64,000 bases of DNA from Mesobacillus harenae (lineage in GTDB: Bacteria > Bacillota > Bacilli > Bacillales > Cytobacillaceae). Numbering within the stretch: position 1 is the stretch's first letter; the number at the start of each line of letters is the position of its first letter. Below, one piece after another: positions 1 to 8,510 of the stretch. The translations under genes and the position numbers were made by a program. The notes below the pieces were generated by a model, which worked only from the letters and a program-made list of their open reading frames with translations, was not told where the DNA came from and did not search any database. Location: contig NZ_JABUNR010000002.1 of assembly GCF_013343715.1 (NCBI RefSeq), positions 62,001 to 126,000 on the forward strand. Reading direction: 5' to 3'.

Positions 1-1114
1 CAAAAAGAAGTGAAATGACTGCGGATAACCCGCCTCCAAAAAGGACTGATTTTGTACGTGAAATCTTAAATTTCTCCTGAACACCGGCAACGAACGTCTC
101 AACAATTGAGATGAGCGAAGATAAACCGGCTAAAACAAGTGATCCGAAGAAAAGGAAACCGAAGAATTGGTTAAACGCTGGGAACTCATTAATGATTTGC
201 GGGAAGACAACAAAAGCTAATCCCACACCCGCACTAACAACTTCTGAAACAGGTACGCCTTGCTGTGCTGCCATAAATCCAAGAATACTGAAAACCCCAA
301 TACCAGCAAGCAATTCGAAACTTGAGTTAGCAAACCCTGTGATAAAGGCATTATTCGTGATATCCGATTTCTTAGGTAAATAACTTGAATAAGTAATCAT
401 AATAGCAAATGCAATCGATAAGCTGAAGAAAATCTGTCCGTATGCAGCGACCCATACCTTTCCGTTCGCTATCTGGCTCCAGTCAGGCTTGAAGAAAGCG
501 TTAAGGCCAGCTGCAGCACCATCAAGAGTTAATGCTCTAACTACAATTATTAAGAATAAGACTAATAGGGCCGGGATGAAAATTTTATTGGCAACCTCGA
601 TCCCCTTCTTTACACCTGCAAAAAGGACACCTAAAGTTACGATCCAGACTATAACAAGCGGAATAGCGACTCCAGGAACAAGACCGCCAAGCTGGCCAGG
701 AGTATCAGCTAGCTGAAGGTAGTTTCCAAACAAGAATCCCTCCGTATCATCTCCCCATTTTAAATTAAATGAGAATACTGTATAAGACAGGGCCCAGGCA
801 ATGATGACTGCATAATAAGTGGAAATAACAAATGATACCGTAACCTGCCACCAGCCAATCCATTCTGAGCTTTTATTTATTTTCGAGTAGGTCAAAGGAG
901 CAGAACCTCTGTACTTATGACCCATTGTAAATTCCATGATTAAGAGTGGAATCCCTGCTGTTAATAAGGCAAATAAGTATGGCAGGAAGAAGGCTCCCCC
1001 TCCATTTTCATATGCTGTTGCCGGGAATCTCCAGATGTTCCCTAATCCAACTGCTGAACCGATCGCCGCTAAGATAAAACCAGCTCTCGTTCCCCATTGT
1101 GGACGATTTTCCAT
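1..1114 (-). CDS. Sodium-dependent transporter, SNF/NSS family (3' end cut by window)
   Basis: The reverse strand encodes about 371 residues of a multi-spanning membrane protein starting MENRPQWGTRAGFILAAIGS and continuing with AVGLGNIWRFP. This is the hallmark first helix of the neurotransmitter:sodium symporter (SNF) family, where the unwound G-x-G-N region binds sodium and the amino-acid substrate. The ATG at 1112-1114 is preceded by a GGGGGAA ribosome site at good spacing. The frame stays open to base 1, so the C-terminus lies outside the window. Bacterial members usually import amino acids by Na+ symport; the substrate cannot be read from sequence. It appears to be a separate unit, since more than 500 bases without a gene separate it from the next gene upstream. 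Confidence 0.9.
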   Translation of the reverse strand, partial: MENRPQWGTRAGFILAAIGSAVGLGNIWRFPATAYENGGGAFFLPYLFALLTAGIPLLIMEFTMGHKYRGSAPLTYSKINKSSEWIGWWQVTVSFVISTYYAVIIAWALSYTVFSFNLKWGDDTEGFLFGNYLQLADTPGQLGGLVPGVAIPLVIVWIVTLGVLFAGVKKGIEVANKIFIPALLVLFLIIVVRALTLDGAAAGLNAFFKPDWSQIANGKVWVAAYGQIFFSLSIAFAIMITYSSYLPKKSDITNNAFITGFANSSFELLAGIGVFSILGFMAAQQGVPVSEVVSAGVGLAFVVFPQIINEFPAFNQFFGFLFFGSLVLAGLSSLISIVETFVAGVQEKFKISRTKSVLFGGGLSAVISLLF

Positions 1115-1641
1115 GATCTTTTCCCCCTGTTATTTCCATTCTTCCCTCTAGTGGGAAGAATGGGAAATTTTTATATTTTCTGATTATTTGATTTAATCTA
1201 AAGTTAGTATATCTAGTTTTTATGTCCCTGTCAAAACATTATTTTAGGAATAATATGTTTTTTGCAAATTATCTTTTTTTTCCTTCTTTCATATTTCTCT
1301 AAAAGTAATTAAAACTTACAAAAAGTGAGATTTACAGCCAAAATAATCAGAAGTAGACAACTATTTTCCCCCCTCCTTTGGCATCCCCTTCTCTTTTTTC
1401 AAAAATAAATTATCCTTTAATGTGCTAGTGAAATAATATTTATTGAAATATTTCTTCACCTCCTTACCTCATCCTTATTCTTATTAATGATAAACTTTCA
1501 TATTTTTGTAAATTAAAGGGGATATCTGTTTAATTATCTACACTCTGATAAATGTTGGTTAAAATTAAAAAGAAAGAATATAAAAAACTGCTCTTCCATA
1601 TTGGAAGAGCAGTTCCTTCTAAGCTTTAGTTCACCTGGAAT
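1115..1641. other. Intergenic stretch, AT-rich
   Basis: This 527-base stretch between the SNF transporter and the NhaC-family gene has no open frame with a credible start. It holds AT-rich leader sequence for the transporter and, at its right end, the terminator of the NhaC-family gene. I see nothing else in it. Confidence 0.6.
1582..1614 (-). terminator. Intrinsic terminator of the NhaC-family gene
   Basis: A perfect 13-bp inverted repeat (1586-1598 with 1602-1614, 3-nt loop) is followed on the reverse strand by a run of six T. It lies just past the stop of the 1642-3213 gene. Confidence 0.9.
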
Positions 1642-3213
1642 TTAACTAGTTACCGATGTCTTCTGAGATTTTCCGCTAAGTACATATGCTGTAACAGCCA
1701 ATAAAGCGATCACTGTTCCTAAACCAGCAAGTGTACTGCCAGTAAAGCCAAGCACAAGATAGCCCACCGCTGCAATACCTGCAGATATTAATGCATAAGG
1801 CAATTGAGTCATGACATGATCAATATGATTACAGCCTGCTCCTGTTGATGATAGGATGGTCGTATCTGAAATTGGTGAACAATGATCTCCAAATACAGCT
1901 CCAGCAAGAACAGCTGCCATGGCAGGAAGGATCATCGTAATATCCGTTGCAGCTGCAATTTCTCCTGCAATTGGAAGCAAAATACCAAATGATCCCCACG
2001 ATGTTCCTGTTGAGAAAGCCATAACGCCGGCAATTAAAAATAAAATAACCGGAAGGAACGATAGATTAAGATTTGAATTTTCAACCACTCCTGCGAGGAA
2101 AGTACCTGTTTCCAGCCGACCGATTAAGTCAACAATAACCCATGCAAATAACAAAATGTACACGGCAGGAAGCATAGATTTAATCCCTTCAACAACACCT
2201 GTTAAGAACGAATCTCCTTTTACACCTTTTAAAGCAAACGCCTGACGGAAAAATAAAACAAGCGTTACTGCGAGGCCAAATAAACCGCCAATAAGCAATG
2301 ACTTTGTTACGTCAGTGTTTTCAAAGATGGTGAGGATTGTGGCAGCGCCTTCTGTTGCCGTGTAACCAGTCCAAAGCATAGCTCCAACTGTACCTGCAAC
2401 CAGAGCTATTATTGGCCAGACAAGATCTCCAACTGTACCTGTTGTACTTGTTGGCAAGTCATCTTTCAGCTCTCCAGGTGCGGGCTTATTTGGATCAAGA
2501 AGAAGACCTTCATTTATTGCCCGTTCTTCATGAAGCCTCATAGCGCCCAGATTAATATTTTTAATAGATACAATGAAAACCATGGCTAATGCAGCCCACA
2601 CATACAGGTTCATCGGCACCATTTGCACAAACGCTGAAAACGCGGAGTACTCTGTAATATTATGGGCAGCTAAAATCGTCCCAATCAAGGCAATAATATA
2701 AGCACCCCAGCTTGAGATTGGCGATACTACACAGACAGGTGCTGAAGTAGAATCTATTAAATAGGCAAGCTTTGCCCTAGAGACGTTTTGCCTGTCTGTA
2801 ATTGGACGGGAAATTTGTCCTACAGCCAATGCATTGAAATAATCATCGATAAAAATAATAACACCAAGGACAGCTCCAACTAGCTGAGCACCTGCACGTG
2901 TTTTGACACGCTTCATCGCCCATTCTCCAAATGCGCGGCTTCCTCCTGAAATCGAAATAAATGCAGTAATAAAACCCAGTAACAACAAGAATAATATAAT
3001 ATAAACATTCCAAGTATTCAGTGCGCCTTCATCTACAAAAACACCTTTTACACTATCTGCTAAAATCGAAAGTGTCTCACCCATATTGAATTGGGCGAGC
3101 AGCAGAGCCGCCGTTAGTATACCGATGCCCAGGGAAAGCAGAACCCTCCTGGTTAGTACCACCATTACAATTGCCAGCAATGGCGGCAGTAAAGAATAAA
3201 TCGTATTTTCCAT
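1642..3213 (-). CDS. lysW: NhaC-family transporter, probable lysine transporter LysW
   Basis: This 523-residue protein has many hydrophobic segments and the family signature GDHCSPISDTTILSSTGAG near residues 400-420, together with FIDDYFNALAVG and APVCVVSPISSWGA. It belongs to the NhaC superfamily, annotated either as Na+/H+ antiporters or, for some members, as amino-acid transporters. The leader carries a lysine riboswitch with a transcription terminator, so the gene should be shut off when lysine is plentiful. Comparative work on L-box regulons named such NhaC-like members LysW, candidate lysine importers. The start is ATG at 3211-3213 with AAGGAGGAG upstream. Family assignment is firm; lysine as substrate is inferred from the riboswitch. 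Confidence 0.88.
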   Translation of the reverse strand: MENTIYSLLPPLLAIVMVVLTRRVLLSLGIGILTAALLLAQFNMGETLSILADSVKGVFVDEGALNTWNVYIILFLLLLGFITAFISISGGSRAFGEWAMKRVKTRAGAQLVGAVLGVIIFIDDYFNALAVGQISRPITDRQNVSRAKLAYLIDSTSAPVCVVSPISSWGAYIIALIGTILAAHNITEYSAFSAFVQMVPMNLYVWAALAMVFIVSIKNINLGAMRLHEERAINEGLLLDPNKPAPGELKDDLPTSTTGTVGDLVWPIIALVAGTVGAMLWTGYTATEGAATILTIFENTDVTKSLLIGGLFGLAVTLVLFFRQAFALKGVKGDSFLTGVVEGIKSMLPAVYILLFAWVIVDLIGRLETGTFLAGVVENSNLNLSFLPVILFLIAGVMAFSTGTSWGSFGILLPIAGEIAAATDITMILPAMAAVLAGAVFGDHCSPISDTTILSSTGAGCNHIDHVMTQLPYALISAGIAAVGYLVLGFTGSTLAGLGTVIALLAVTAYVLSGKSQKTSVTS

Positions 3214-3285
3214 TTTCCTGTCTCCTCCTTATCTTTGAAAGGGAGTAACAAGTCAGTAATTGAGATTGCGGCTTCTATTTTGGGC

Positions 3286-3330
3286 AAAACAAAAAGAGTA
3301 ACGACAGAGAAATCTCAATCGCTACTCTTC
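3286..3330 (-). terminator. Riboswitch-controlled terminator (expression platform)
   Basis: On the reverse strand a hairpin with AGAGTAGCGA pairing to TCGTTACTCT (one mismatch) is followed by TTTTTGTTTT. It lies between the lysine aptamer and the lysW start, as expected for an attenuator that forms when ligand is bound. Confidence 0.85.
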
Positions 3331-3349
3331 ACAAGTAACTGAATTCTCC

Positions 3350-3505
3350 ATCACGATCTGTAGCTCCCCACTATGAAGACAGTATCCCTCATAATGACAG
3401 TGTTACTCCTCTTAAGAGCAACCCCAGCAGTTAACAGCTGACCTGTTTACCTGCTTCGGCAAAATTCCCTTTCAACCATGGTCAACGTTGTCATCCTCAC
3501 ATGGC
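3350..3505 (-). ncRNA. Lysine riboswitch (L-box)
   Basis: The reverse strand shows the conserved L-box core in order: GAAAGGGA, GCCGAAGC, GCTGG, CTGTC, then GGGAGCTAC after the P5 arm. P5 is visible as CATTATGA pairing with TCATAGTG. P4 is GTTGCTC/GAGGAGTAAC with minor bulges, and P3 is closed by GCAG/CTGC. The P2 arm is very short (CAAC/GGTTG), but its loop contains TGACC, complementary to GGTCA in the P3 loop, so the L2-L3 kissing contact seems kept. It controls the NhaC-family gene through the terminator at 3286-3330. The 5' boundary (P1) is approximate. Confidence 0.87.
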
Positions 3506-3606
3506 TTACTTATTAATTTTGCGCCTCTACCCCATCGAAATGATTAGGGTTATTCATTTTTCCATTCCTAATTATACAAGCCGGCTGCTATTTTGGCAAT
3601 ACACAC

Positions 3607-4374
3607 TTAGTTGTTGTTATTTGGCAGCTGAATCGAAGGAGATGTACTTCCTCCGCCATTATAAAACTGTGGTACCCCGCCCTCAATGACGAACCATGTT
3701 ACTGGAATACTTTGCTTAACAGTAATGACCTCTGTTGCAAATGGAATGATGATCTGTACATTAACGATAACTTCTATCGATACTTCTACAGAAACATTGT
3801 TAATGCCGTGATCTGCATACTTAGCTTTAACATCTGAATGGACGTTTCCGATTGCATTAAACTTAACCGGAATTTTTGGACCCAAGTTTCCGAGTAAGGC
3901 ATTATTTGTCGCTTGACCAAGCGGCACATAATAGACAATTCCATCTGAGCTTTCGTCTTTGTCTGTTTCAATTTCTACATCCGTGAGCATTTCCAGCTCA
4001 GATAAATCTCCTCTTTCAGCATCCTTCAGGTTTCTTTCGATCATATTAGTCGTTTCTCCAGCAATTCTGTTGATAATTTCAGTATTAAGTATACGAGTAG
4101 AGCCAGATCCCTCATCTGGTCCGGGTACGTTTATAATTAATTCTCTAACGTCGATGCTGTTGGCAATTTTTTTATTAATAGCTTTCGTAATAACAAGTGT
4201 TGCAATTTTCCTGGTTTCAGCTGTTGCATAGCTCATTAGGGTTGGCTTTAGACCTGCATTTATTACCCAAAGGCCAGCAGCAGTGGAGAAAATAAAAAAG
4301 ACGAATGTTAATAAAAACACATACCGAAAAGGAAGCGGACCTCTACGGGGCAGCCGGCCACCGAATTTTGCCAA
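3607..4374 (-). CDS. yunB: Sporulation protein YunB
   Basis: This 255-residue protein begins MAKFGGRLPRRGPLPFRY and has one N-terminal membrane segment (about residues 17-37). A YunB-type domain follows, with the conserved stretch AETRKIATLVITKAINKKIA. In B. subtilis YunB is a mother-cell protein needed for efficient spore formation; its molecular role is unknown. I chose the TTG at 4372-4374 because AAAGGGGGG sits 6 nt upstream, and longer versions start inside a hairpin without a ribosome site. That hairpin is also the terminator of the preceding gene, so initiation may be structurally gated. CATACATA in the hairpin loop (4398-4405) resembles a sigma-E -10 element, but no convincing -35 is visible. 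Confidence 0.88.
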   Translation of the reverse strand: MAKFGGRLPRRGPLPFRYVFLLTFVFFIFSTAAGLWVINAGLKPTLMSYATAETRKIATLVITKAINKKIANSIDVRELIINVPGPDEGSGSTRILNTEIINRIAGETTNMIERNLKDAERGDLSELEMLTDVEIETDKDESSDGIVYYVPLGQATNNALLGNLGPKIPVKFNAIGNVHSDVKAKYADHGINNVSVEVSIEVIVNVQIIIPFATEVITVKQSIPVTWFVIEGGVPQFYNGGGSTSPSIQLPNNNN

Positions 4375-4418
4375 AAAAATCCCCCCTTTACAAGCTATAT
4401 GTATGCTCAAAAGGGGGG
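4375..4418 (-). terminator. Terminator hairpin overlapping the yunB ribosome site
   Basis: On the reverse strand CCCCCCTTT (4410-4418) pairs with AAAGGGGGG (4381-4389), and the stem can extend inward through GAGC/GCTT. Seven T follow directly. This makes a strong intrinsic terminator 15 nt past the HD-GYP stop codon. Its 3' arm is the only ribosome site of yunB and its T-run touches the TTG start. Confidence 0.85.
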
Positions 4419-4432
4419 AACTAGCCTATAAT

Positions 4433-5542
4433 TTAGAAATTGTTTGCCATTTGGTGCTTAAAGGTTGTGTCACAGCCTGTGATCATTAAAGACAGGTTCG
4501 TTTTTAGGTCAATTTCATATGGATTTACCCTACTCCCAGCTTCTTCAAGAATTCTAATAATAGGCCGTTCACTTAACCCTTTGTTTTGGCCAGAAATAAC
4601 TCCTTTTCTTCCATCATTGAGCTCGACCGTTAATCCCACTGGATAAATGACCACTGATCTGCGAAATGCATCTACAACTGCTGTATCAAATTGAGTTCCT
4701 GATCCTGCGTAAAGAATCTCAAGACCTTCATGCGGAAGCATCGCCTGGCGGTATACCCGGTTAGAAGTGACCGCATCGAATACATCAGCAACCCCAAGGA
4801 TTTTTCCAAAGTCGTGGATTTCTTTCCCTTTAAGTCCGCGCGGGTAGCCTGATCCATCAAGGCGCTCATGATGCTGATACGCACAATGTGCAACAAGCAG
4901 GGGGATAGTTATAATGTTTCTTAATAAATTAAAACCATCCTCGGCATGCTCTTTTACTTTTTTAAACTCAGGCTCTGTCAACCTTCCAGGCTTTGTTAAT
5001 ATTTTATGAGGAGTATTCATTTTGCCAACATCATGCAGAATCGCCCCCAAGCCCAGACTTTCCAACTCCTTCTGTGAAAGCTTCAATTCCATCCCTATCG
5101 CAAGCGCATACATGGTTACGTTTAAGGAGTGTGAAAAGATATAGTTATCATGAACAAAAACATTTGATAGGAGATTTAGAAGATCCTTGCTTTGATTTAG
5201 CTCCGTCATTAAAATTCTAATTATATCTTTAAATTTTCTTGAAGCCTTTTCAATGGTAAAAGAGTTCGATATCTTATTGTCTGATTGAACCTGTTTAAAG
5301 GTTAGCTCAATTGCAGCAATAGCTTCAGCCCGAAGAGAATCAGGAATTGAGCTTTTATAATAAATATCCTCTGTATCTGGGTCCTTCACATAAATATAAT
5401 GAATACCAAACTCCTTAAGCCTGGTAAGCACTCTTTCAGTAAGCGAGACGCCTTCATGGAGAAGAACCTGCCCTTTGTCATTATAAATAACCTTTGCCAA
5501 AATCGTGCCTTCTTCAACTGAGGCAGTTGCTACCAGTCTCAT
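4433..5542 (-). CDS. HD-GYP domain cyclic-di-GMP phosphodiesterase
   Basis: This 369-residue protein has an HD-GYP domain at about residues 130-290. H170-D171 lies in ILHDVGK, H199 follows, then HHE at 224-226 and GSGYP at 231-234, with VADVFDA at 251-257 completing the metal and substrate signature. Such enzymes hydrolyse cyclic di-GMP in the cytoplasm. The N-terminal 110 residues match no sensor domain I recognise. There is no membrane segment, so it should be soluble. The start has AGGAGA upstream. A c-di-GMP riboswitch elsewhere in the window (55223-55308) shows that the second messenger is used in this organism. The activity is inferred from intact catalytic residues. Confidence 0.9.
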   Translation of the reverse strand: MRLVATASVEEGTILAKVIYNDKGQVLLHEGVSLTERVLTRLKEFGIHYIYVKDPDTEDIYYKSSIPDSLRAEAIAAIELTFKQVQSDNKISNSFTIEKASRKFKDIIRILMTELNQSKDLLNLLSNVFVHDNYIFSHSLNVTMYALAIGMELKLSQKELESLGLGAILHDVGKMNTPHKILTKPGRLTEPEFKKVKEHAEDGFNLLRNIITIPLLVAHCAYQHHERLDGSGYPRGLKGKEIHDFGKILGVADVFDAVTSNRVYRQAMLPHEGLEILYAGSGTQFDTAVVDAFRRSVVIYPVGLTVELNDGRKGVISGQNKGLSERPIIRILEEAGSRVNPYEIDLKTNLSLMITGCDTTFKHQMANNF

Positions 5543-5726
5543 AAAACCGTCTCCTAATTCTATGCTTTAATATTATTTGTCTTTCACTTATCTTCAGCTA
5601 AAAGCGGCTTGATTCTATTAGTAATCGATGAAAAACATTTCATTATTCGACAAATTATTTCTAATTTTACCATAACCTGAAAAAATCAACATTTCAATAA
5701 TTTTTTTCAAGGTTTTATGGCAAATT

Positions 5727-5752
5727 AAAAGACAGCCTCGTCAGACTGTCTC
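5727..5752 (-). terminator. Terminator after yunC
   Basis: AGACAG pairs with CTGTCT around a loop (5730-5751), followed by TTTT on the reverse strand, directly after the yunC stop codon. Confidence 0.75.
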
Positions 5753-6055
5753 TTAGATCATTTTTAATAAAGCTTCTCGGCCTATCGTCCCTTTGGGAAT
5801 GCCCATGCTTTCTGCTTCATAGGTAACAGATTCCAAGGGTGCATCTAACAGCTCCTGAATGGTTTTAACCCCAACAGCCCGGCCGGCAATTACTTTGCGG
5901 CCCTTAAGCTTTTCGTTTAACAATCCAACATCTAAGGCTCCGCACATGATATAGCCTTTTTCGCTAGTGACAACAAGCAGGTTTGTTTTAGGCAGTTCAA
6001 CCGATACGGCCAAAAAGGTGTGGCCATCTATAACAATTGGTGAAAGATCAATCAT
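5753..6055 (-). CDS. yunC: YunC family protein (DUF1805)
   Basis: This 100-residue protein contains GYIMCGALDVGLLNEKL, GRAVGVKT and the C-terminal GREALLKMI, all close to B. subtilis YunC. The family is small, cytoplasmic and of unknown biochemical role. I chose ATG 6053-6055 (MIDLSPIV) because AAGGAGG lies 9 nt upstream; the ATG touching that ribosome site is too close. It lies just downstream of yunD, 58 bases apart, and may be co-transcribed with it. A terminator follows at once, so yunC ends the yunFEDC block in transcription order. Confidence 0.9.
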   Translation of the reverse strand: MIDLSPIVIDGHTFLAVSVELPKTNLLVVTSEKGYIMCGALDVGLLNEKLKGRKVIAGRAVGVKTIQELLDAPLESVTYEAESMGIPKGTIGREALLKMI

Positions 6056-6113
6056 TCTTGTCATCCTCCTTCCCATTACAATTTATGACAGGAAGGGGAA
6101 AAGCGTGAATGCT

Positions 6114-7487
6114 CTATTCAAAGGCTTTTTTTAGTTCCCATTCAAGCAGATCTCTTAGAAAATCTGGAAAGAGATAGTTTTTGTGTTCAGCCCGGCGGAT
6201 TGAAGGGAACAGCCGCCCAAACGTATACATATCAGGTACAGCAATTTTGTAATTAAAGCTTGGGTCGATTGGCTTTTCATTCACCCACATTTGATGATCA
6301 TGCGATCCTGGAGTAAATTCTATCCCTTCATAAATGAAAATCCCCATTACTGTACCCCTAAAACCTAACCCTTTTACTTGCAGATGGGGCCACTTTGGCT
6401 CAAAGGTTTCTTTCATGATTTCGATTAATTCTCGGCCCGACAGTTCTACTATACAAGGATTTATCGGATGAGGGCATATGGTTAATAAATCATACTTCGT
6501 AACAGGGCCCTTAGGAAGACTTTTAAGAATTAGCCCAGCATTTAGAAAGGCACAATCAGCATTACACCATTCCAGCATTGCTTGGCATAAAAGCCTAGGA
6601 AGAGCGGAGTTTCCAAAATGGTCAACCTCTAAGGTTTCAGGAATTGTTACTACAGTTTCATTCAGCAGAGTTTTCCCATCATCATACAGCTGTTCCGTTA
6701 CTGCCTGTTCTTTAGGAACTGGTGATAGTTCAAGCACATCATAAAGAACCGCCCTCTTTTGTGCTATCACGCCTGTTTCCGGATTAAATTCAATAGTGAT
6801 ATGCCCTATATACTGTCCGTGCTTCCCTCCTGCTGCCAAAAGTGTCTCCCCTTCGAGCCGCCCATTATGGAAAATATGATGTGTGTGCCCGCCAAGGATC
6901 ACATCTACTTCCGGAAACCGCTTTGCGATCTCTTCATCATCATGTATGCCTAAATGTGAAAGCAGTACGATTGCATCAGTCTTATCTTTAAGCTGGTCTA
7001 TTTGCAGCTTAATCTCTTCAAGCGGATCGGTAACCTTCCAGCCTAACAAATTGTAAAAATGCCCATAGTAAGCAGTTAAGCCGATTACACCGAGCCGAAT
7101 TCCGTTTTTTGTAGTGTATACATGGAACGGACTTGCCCAATCTGGCCTGCTATCATCCTGTTTATACAAATTAGCAGCAAGTACATGAAAGTTCCTCTCG
7201 TTATACAAATTGTCCAGTTCATCATAGGAAAGTGTGATTCCTTCATTATTTCCAATAGTAACTGCATCATAGCCTGACTCATTAAGCAGCTGACAATTTC
7301 CTTTACCCCTGGTACCTTCAGAAAAGGGATGCCATCTGTCCATATGGTCGCCTATATCAAAAATAAACACTTCATCGCCGGCCTGTTCATGCCAATGCCG
7401 CCGCTCTTTCAGAAGCTGGTCAATTCTCGGCCAATGCTCAAAATGGCTATGTAAATCATTTGTATGATAAATATGAATGGTTTCCAA
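6114..7487 (-). CDS. yunD: Bifunctional metallophosphatase/5'-nucleotidase YunD
   Basis: This 457-residue protein has an N-terminal calcineurin-type phosphoesterase domain: HTNDLHSH (8-15), GDHMDR (46-51), GNNEG (79-83) and GGHTHH. A C-terminal 5'-nucleotidase domain follows. Motif III reads GNNE rather than the textbook GNHE, which I believe is usual for YunD orthologues. There is no signal peptide, unlike the secreted UshA type, so it should act on nucleotides or related phosphoesters in the cytoplasm. The start is TTG at 7485-7487 with AGAGGA upstream. It sits between yunE and yunC as in B. subtilis. The true substrate is not known. Confidence 0.9.
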   Translation of the reverse strand: METIHIYHTNDLHSHFEHWPRIDQLLKERRHWHEQAGDEVFIFDIGDHMDRWHPFSEGTRGKGNCQLLNESGYDAVTIGNNEGITLSYDELDNLYNERNFHVLAANLYKQDDSRPDWASPFHVYTTKNGIRLGVIGLTAYYGHFYNLLGWKVTDPLEEIKLQIDQLKDKTDAIVLLSHLGIHDDEEIAKRFPEVDVILGGHTHHIFHNGRLEGETLLAAGGKHGQYIGHITIEFNPETGVIAQKRAVLYDVLELSPVPKEQAVTEQLYDDGKTLLNETVVTIPETLEVDHFGNSALPRLLCQAMLEWCNADCAFLNAGLILKSLPKGPVTKYDLLTICPHPINPCIVELSGRELIEIMKETFEPKWPHLQVKGLGFRGTVMGIFIYEGIEFTPGSHDHQMWVNEKPIDPSFNYKIAVPDMYTFGRLFPSIRRAEHKNYLFPDFLRDLLEWELKKAFE

Positions 7488-7551
7488 AATTCTCAGTCCT
7501 CTGCATTAAGCTGAGTCACAAAGCAAGCGTGACACTTTTATGTTCTAAAGC

Positions 7552-8379
7552 CTATGAGCCTGTAACTCCCTGGTAGATTAATCTTATTCCAATAAGAATC
7601 AGAATGATACGTAAAAACACTACAACAGTTGCACTTTCCAATCTCATATTTATGTAAGATCCAAGTTTTGCGCCAATCCAGGCTCCTGGAATGAGAGCAA
7701 GCGCGTATGTCCAATTCACATTTCCAAGGCTGATATGCGCAGCTGAGCTCGTTAACGAAGATAAAAATATCATAAACATTGAAGTTGCAACAGCTACATG
7801 GGGCGGAAATAGAAATATCAGGATCATTGCTGGGACCATCATGGAACCACCACCGATACCGAACAATCCAGAAGCAAGCCCTACTACAAAGGCAACAAGG
7901 ATTCCAGTTATTGCTCCAAAACCATAGGTATAGGTTCGGCCTGCAGGATCAGTAAAAGTCCTCCTAACCCCCTTTTCGGTAACAGCCGACATGGGCTTCA
8001 AATGGCTTTTTACCATTAAAAGCAGTGAGATAAGGACGATAAAGATGCCAAAGTAAATATTAAAGCTTTGTATATTAAGGAACTTATTGATCCAGGCTCC
8101 GATTATTCCACCTGGACCACTGCCCGCAAAGAAAATCAAACCGCTTTTATAGTCAACCGTTTTGTGTTTTAAATACGCAAGCGTTGAAGATAATCCGGTA
8201 AAAATCATAATAATTAATGACGTACCCACAGCAGTCTGCGGTGAAACTTCACTGATAACAGCTGTATAAGTTCCGAAAAACAGAAGCGCTGGAACCACGA
8301 TGATTCCGCCTCCAAGCCCTACAAGAGCACCAATCGTTCCAGCTGATAGTCCAATTATAAGCAGTACTATGATTTCCAT
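7552..8379 (-). CDS. yunE: TauE/SafE family membrane protein YunE
   Basis: This 275-residue membrane protein has about eight hydrophobic segments and two glycine-rich repeats typical of TauE/SafE proteins (GALVGLGGGIIVVPALLFF early, GLFGIGGGSMMVPAMILIF later). These proteins are thought to export or import sulfite or organosulfonates, but no substrate is established for YunE. The start is the ATG at 8377-8379 (MEIIVLLIIG), with AAAGAGG 8 nt upstream; a longer open frame lacks a ribosome site. It lies between yunF and yunD in conserved order. Confidence 0.9.
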   Translation of the reverse strand: MEIIVLLIIGLSAGTIGALVGLGGGIIVVPALLFFGTYTAVISEVSPQTAVGTSLIIMIFTGLSSTLAYLKHKTVDYKSGLIFFAGSGPGGIIGAWINKFLNIQSFNIYFGIFIVLISLLLMVKSHLKPMSAVTEKGVRRTFTDPAGRTYTYGFGAITGILVAFVVGLASGLFGIGGGSMMVPAMILIFLFPPHVAVATSMFMIFLSSLTSSAAHISLGNVNWTYALALIPGAWIGAKLGSYINMRLESATVVVFLRIILILIGIRLIYQGVTGS

Positions 8380-8510
8380 TAACTTTGCCTCTTTCATTTG
8401 TAACGATTTAACTATTTTACTAAGGATGACGGCAGACAACCTTAATTTTAGCCACCCTCACTTACATCGACAATGCATATGTAATTTTAAAAGGACATTG
8501 GGCTGGTATG

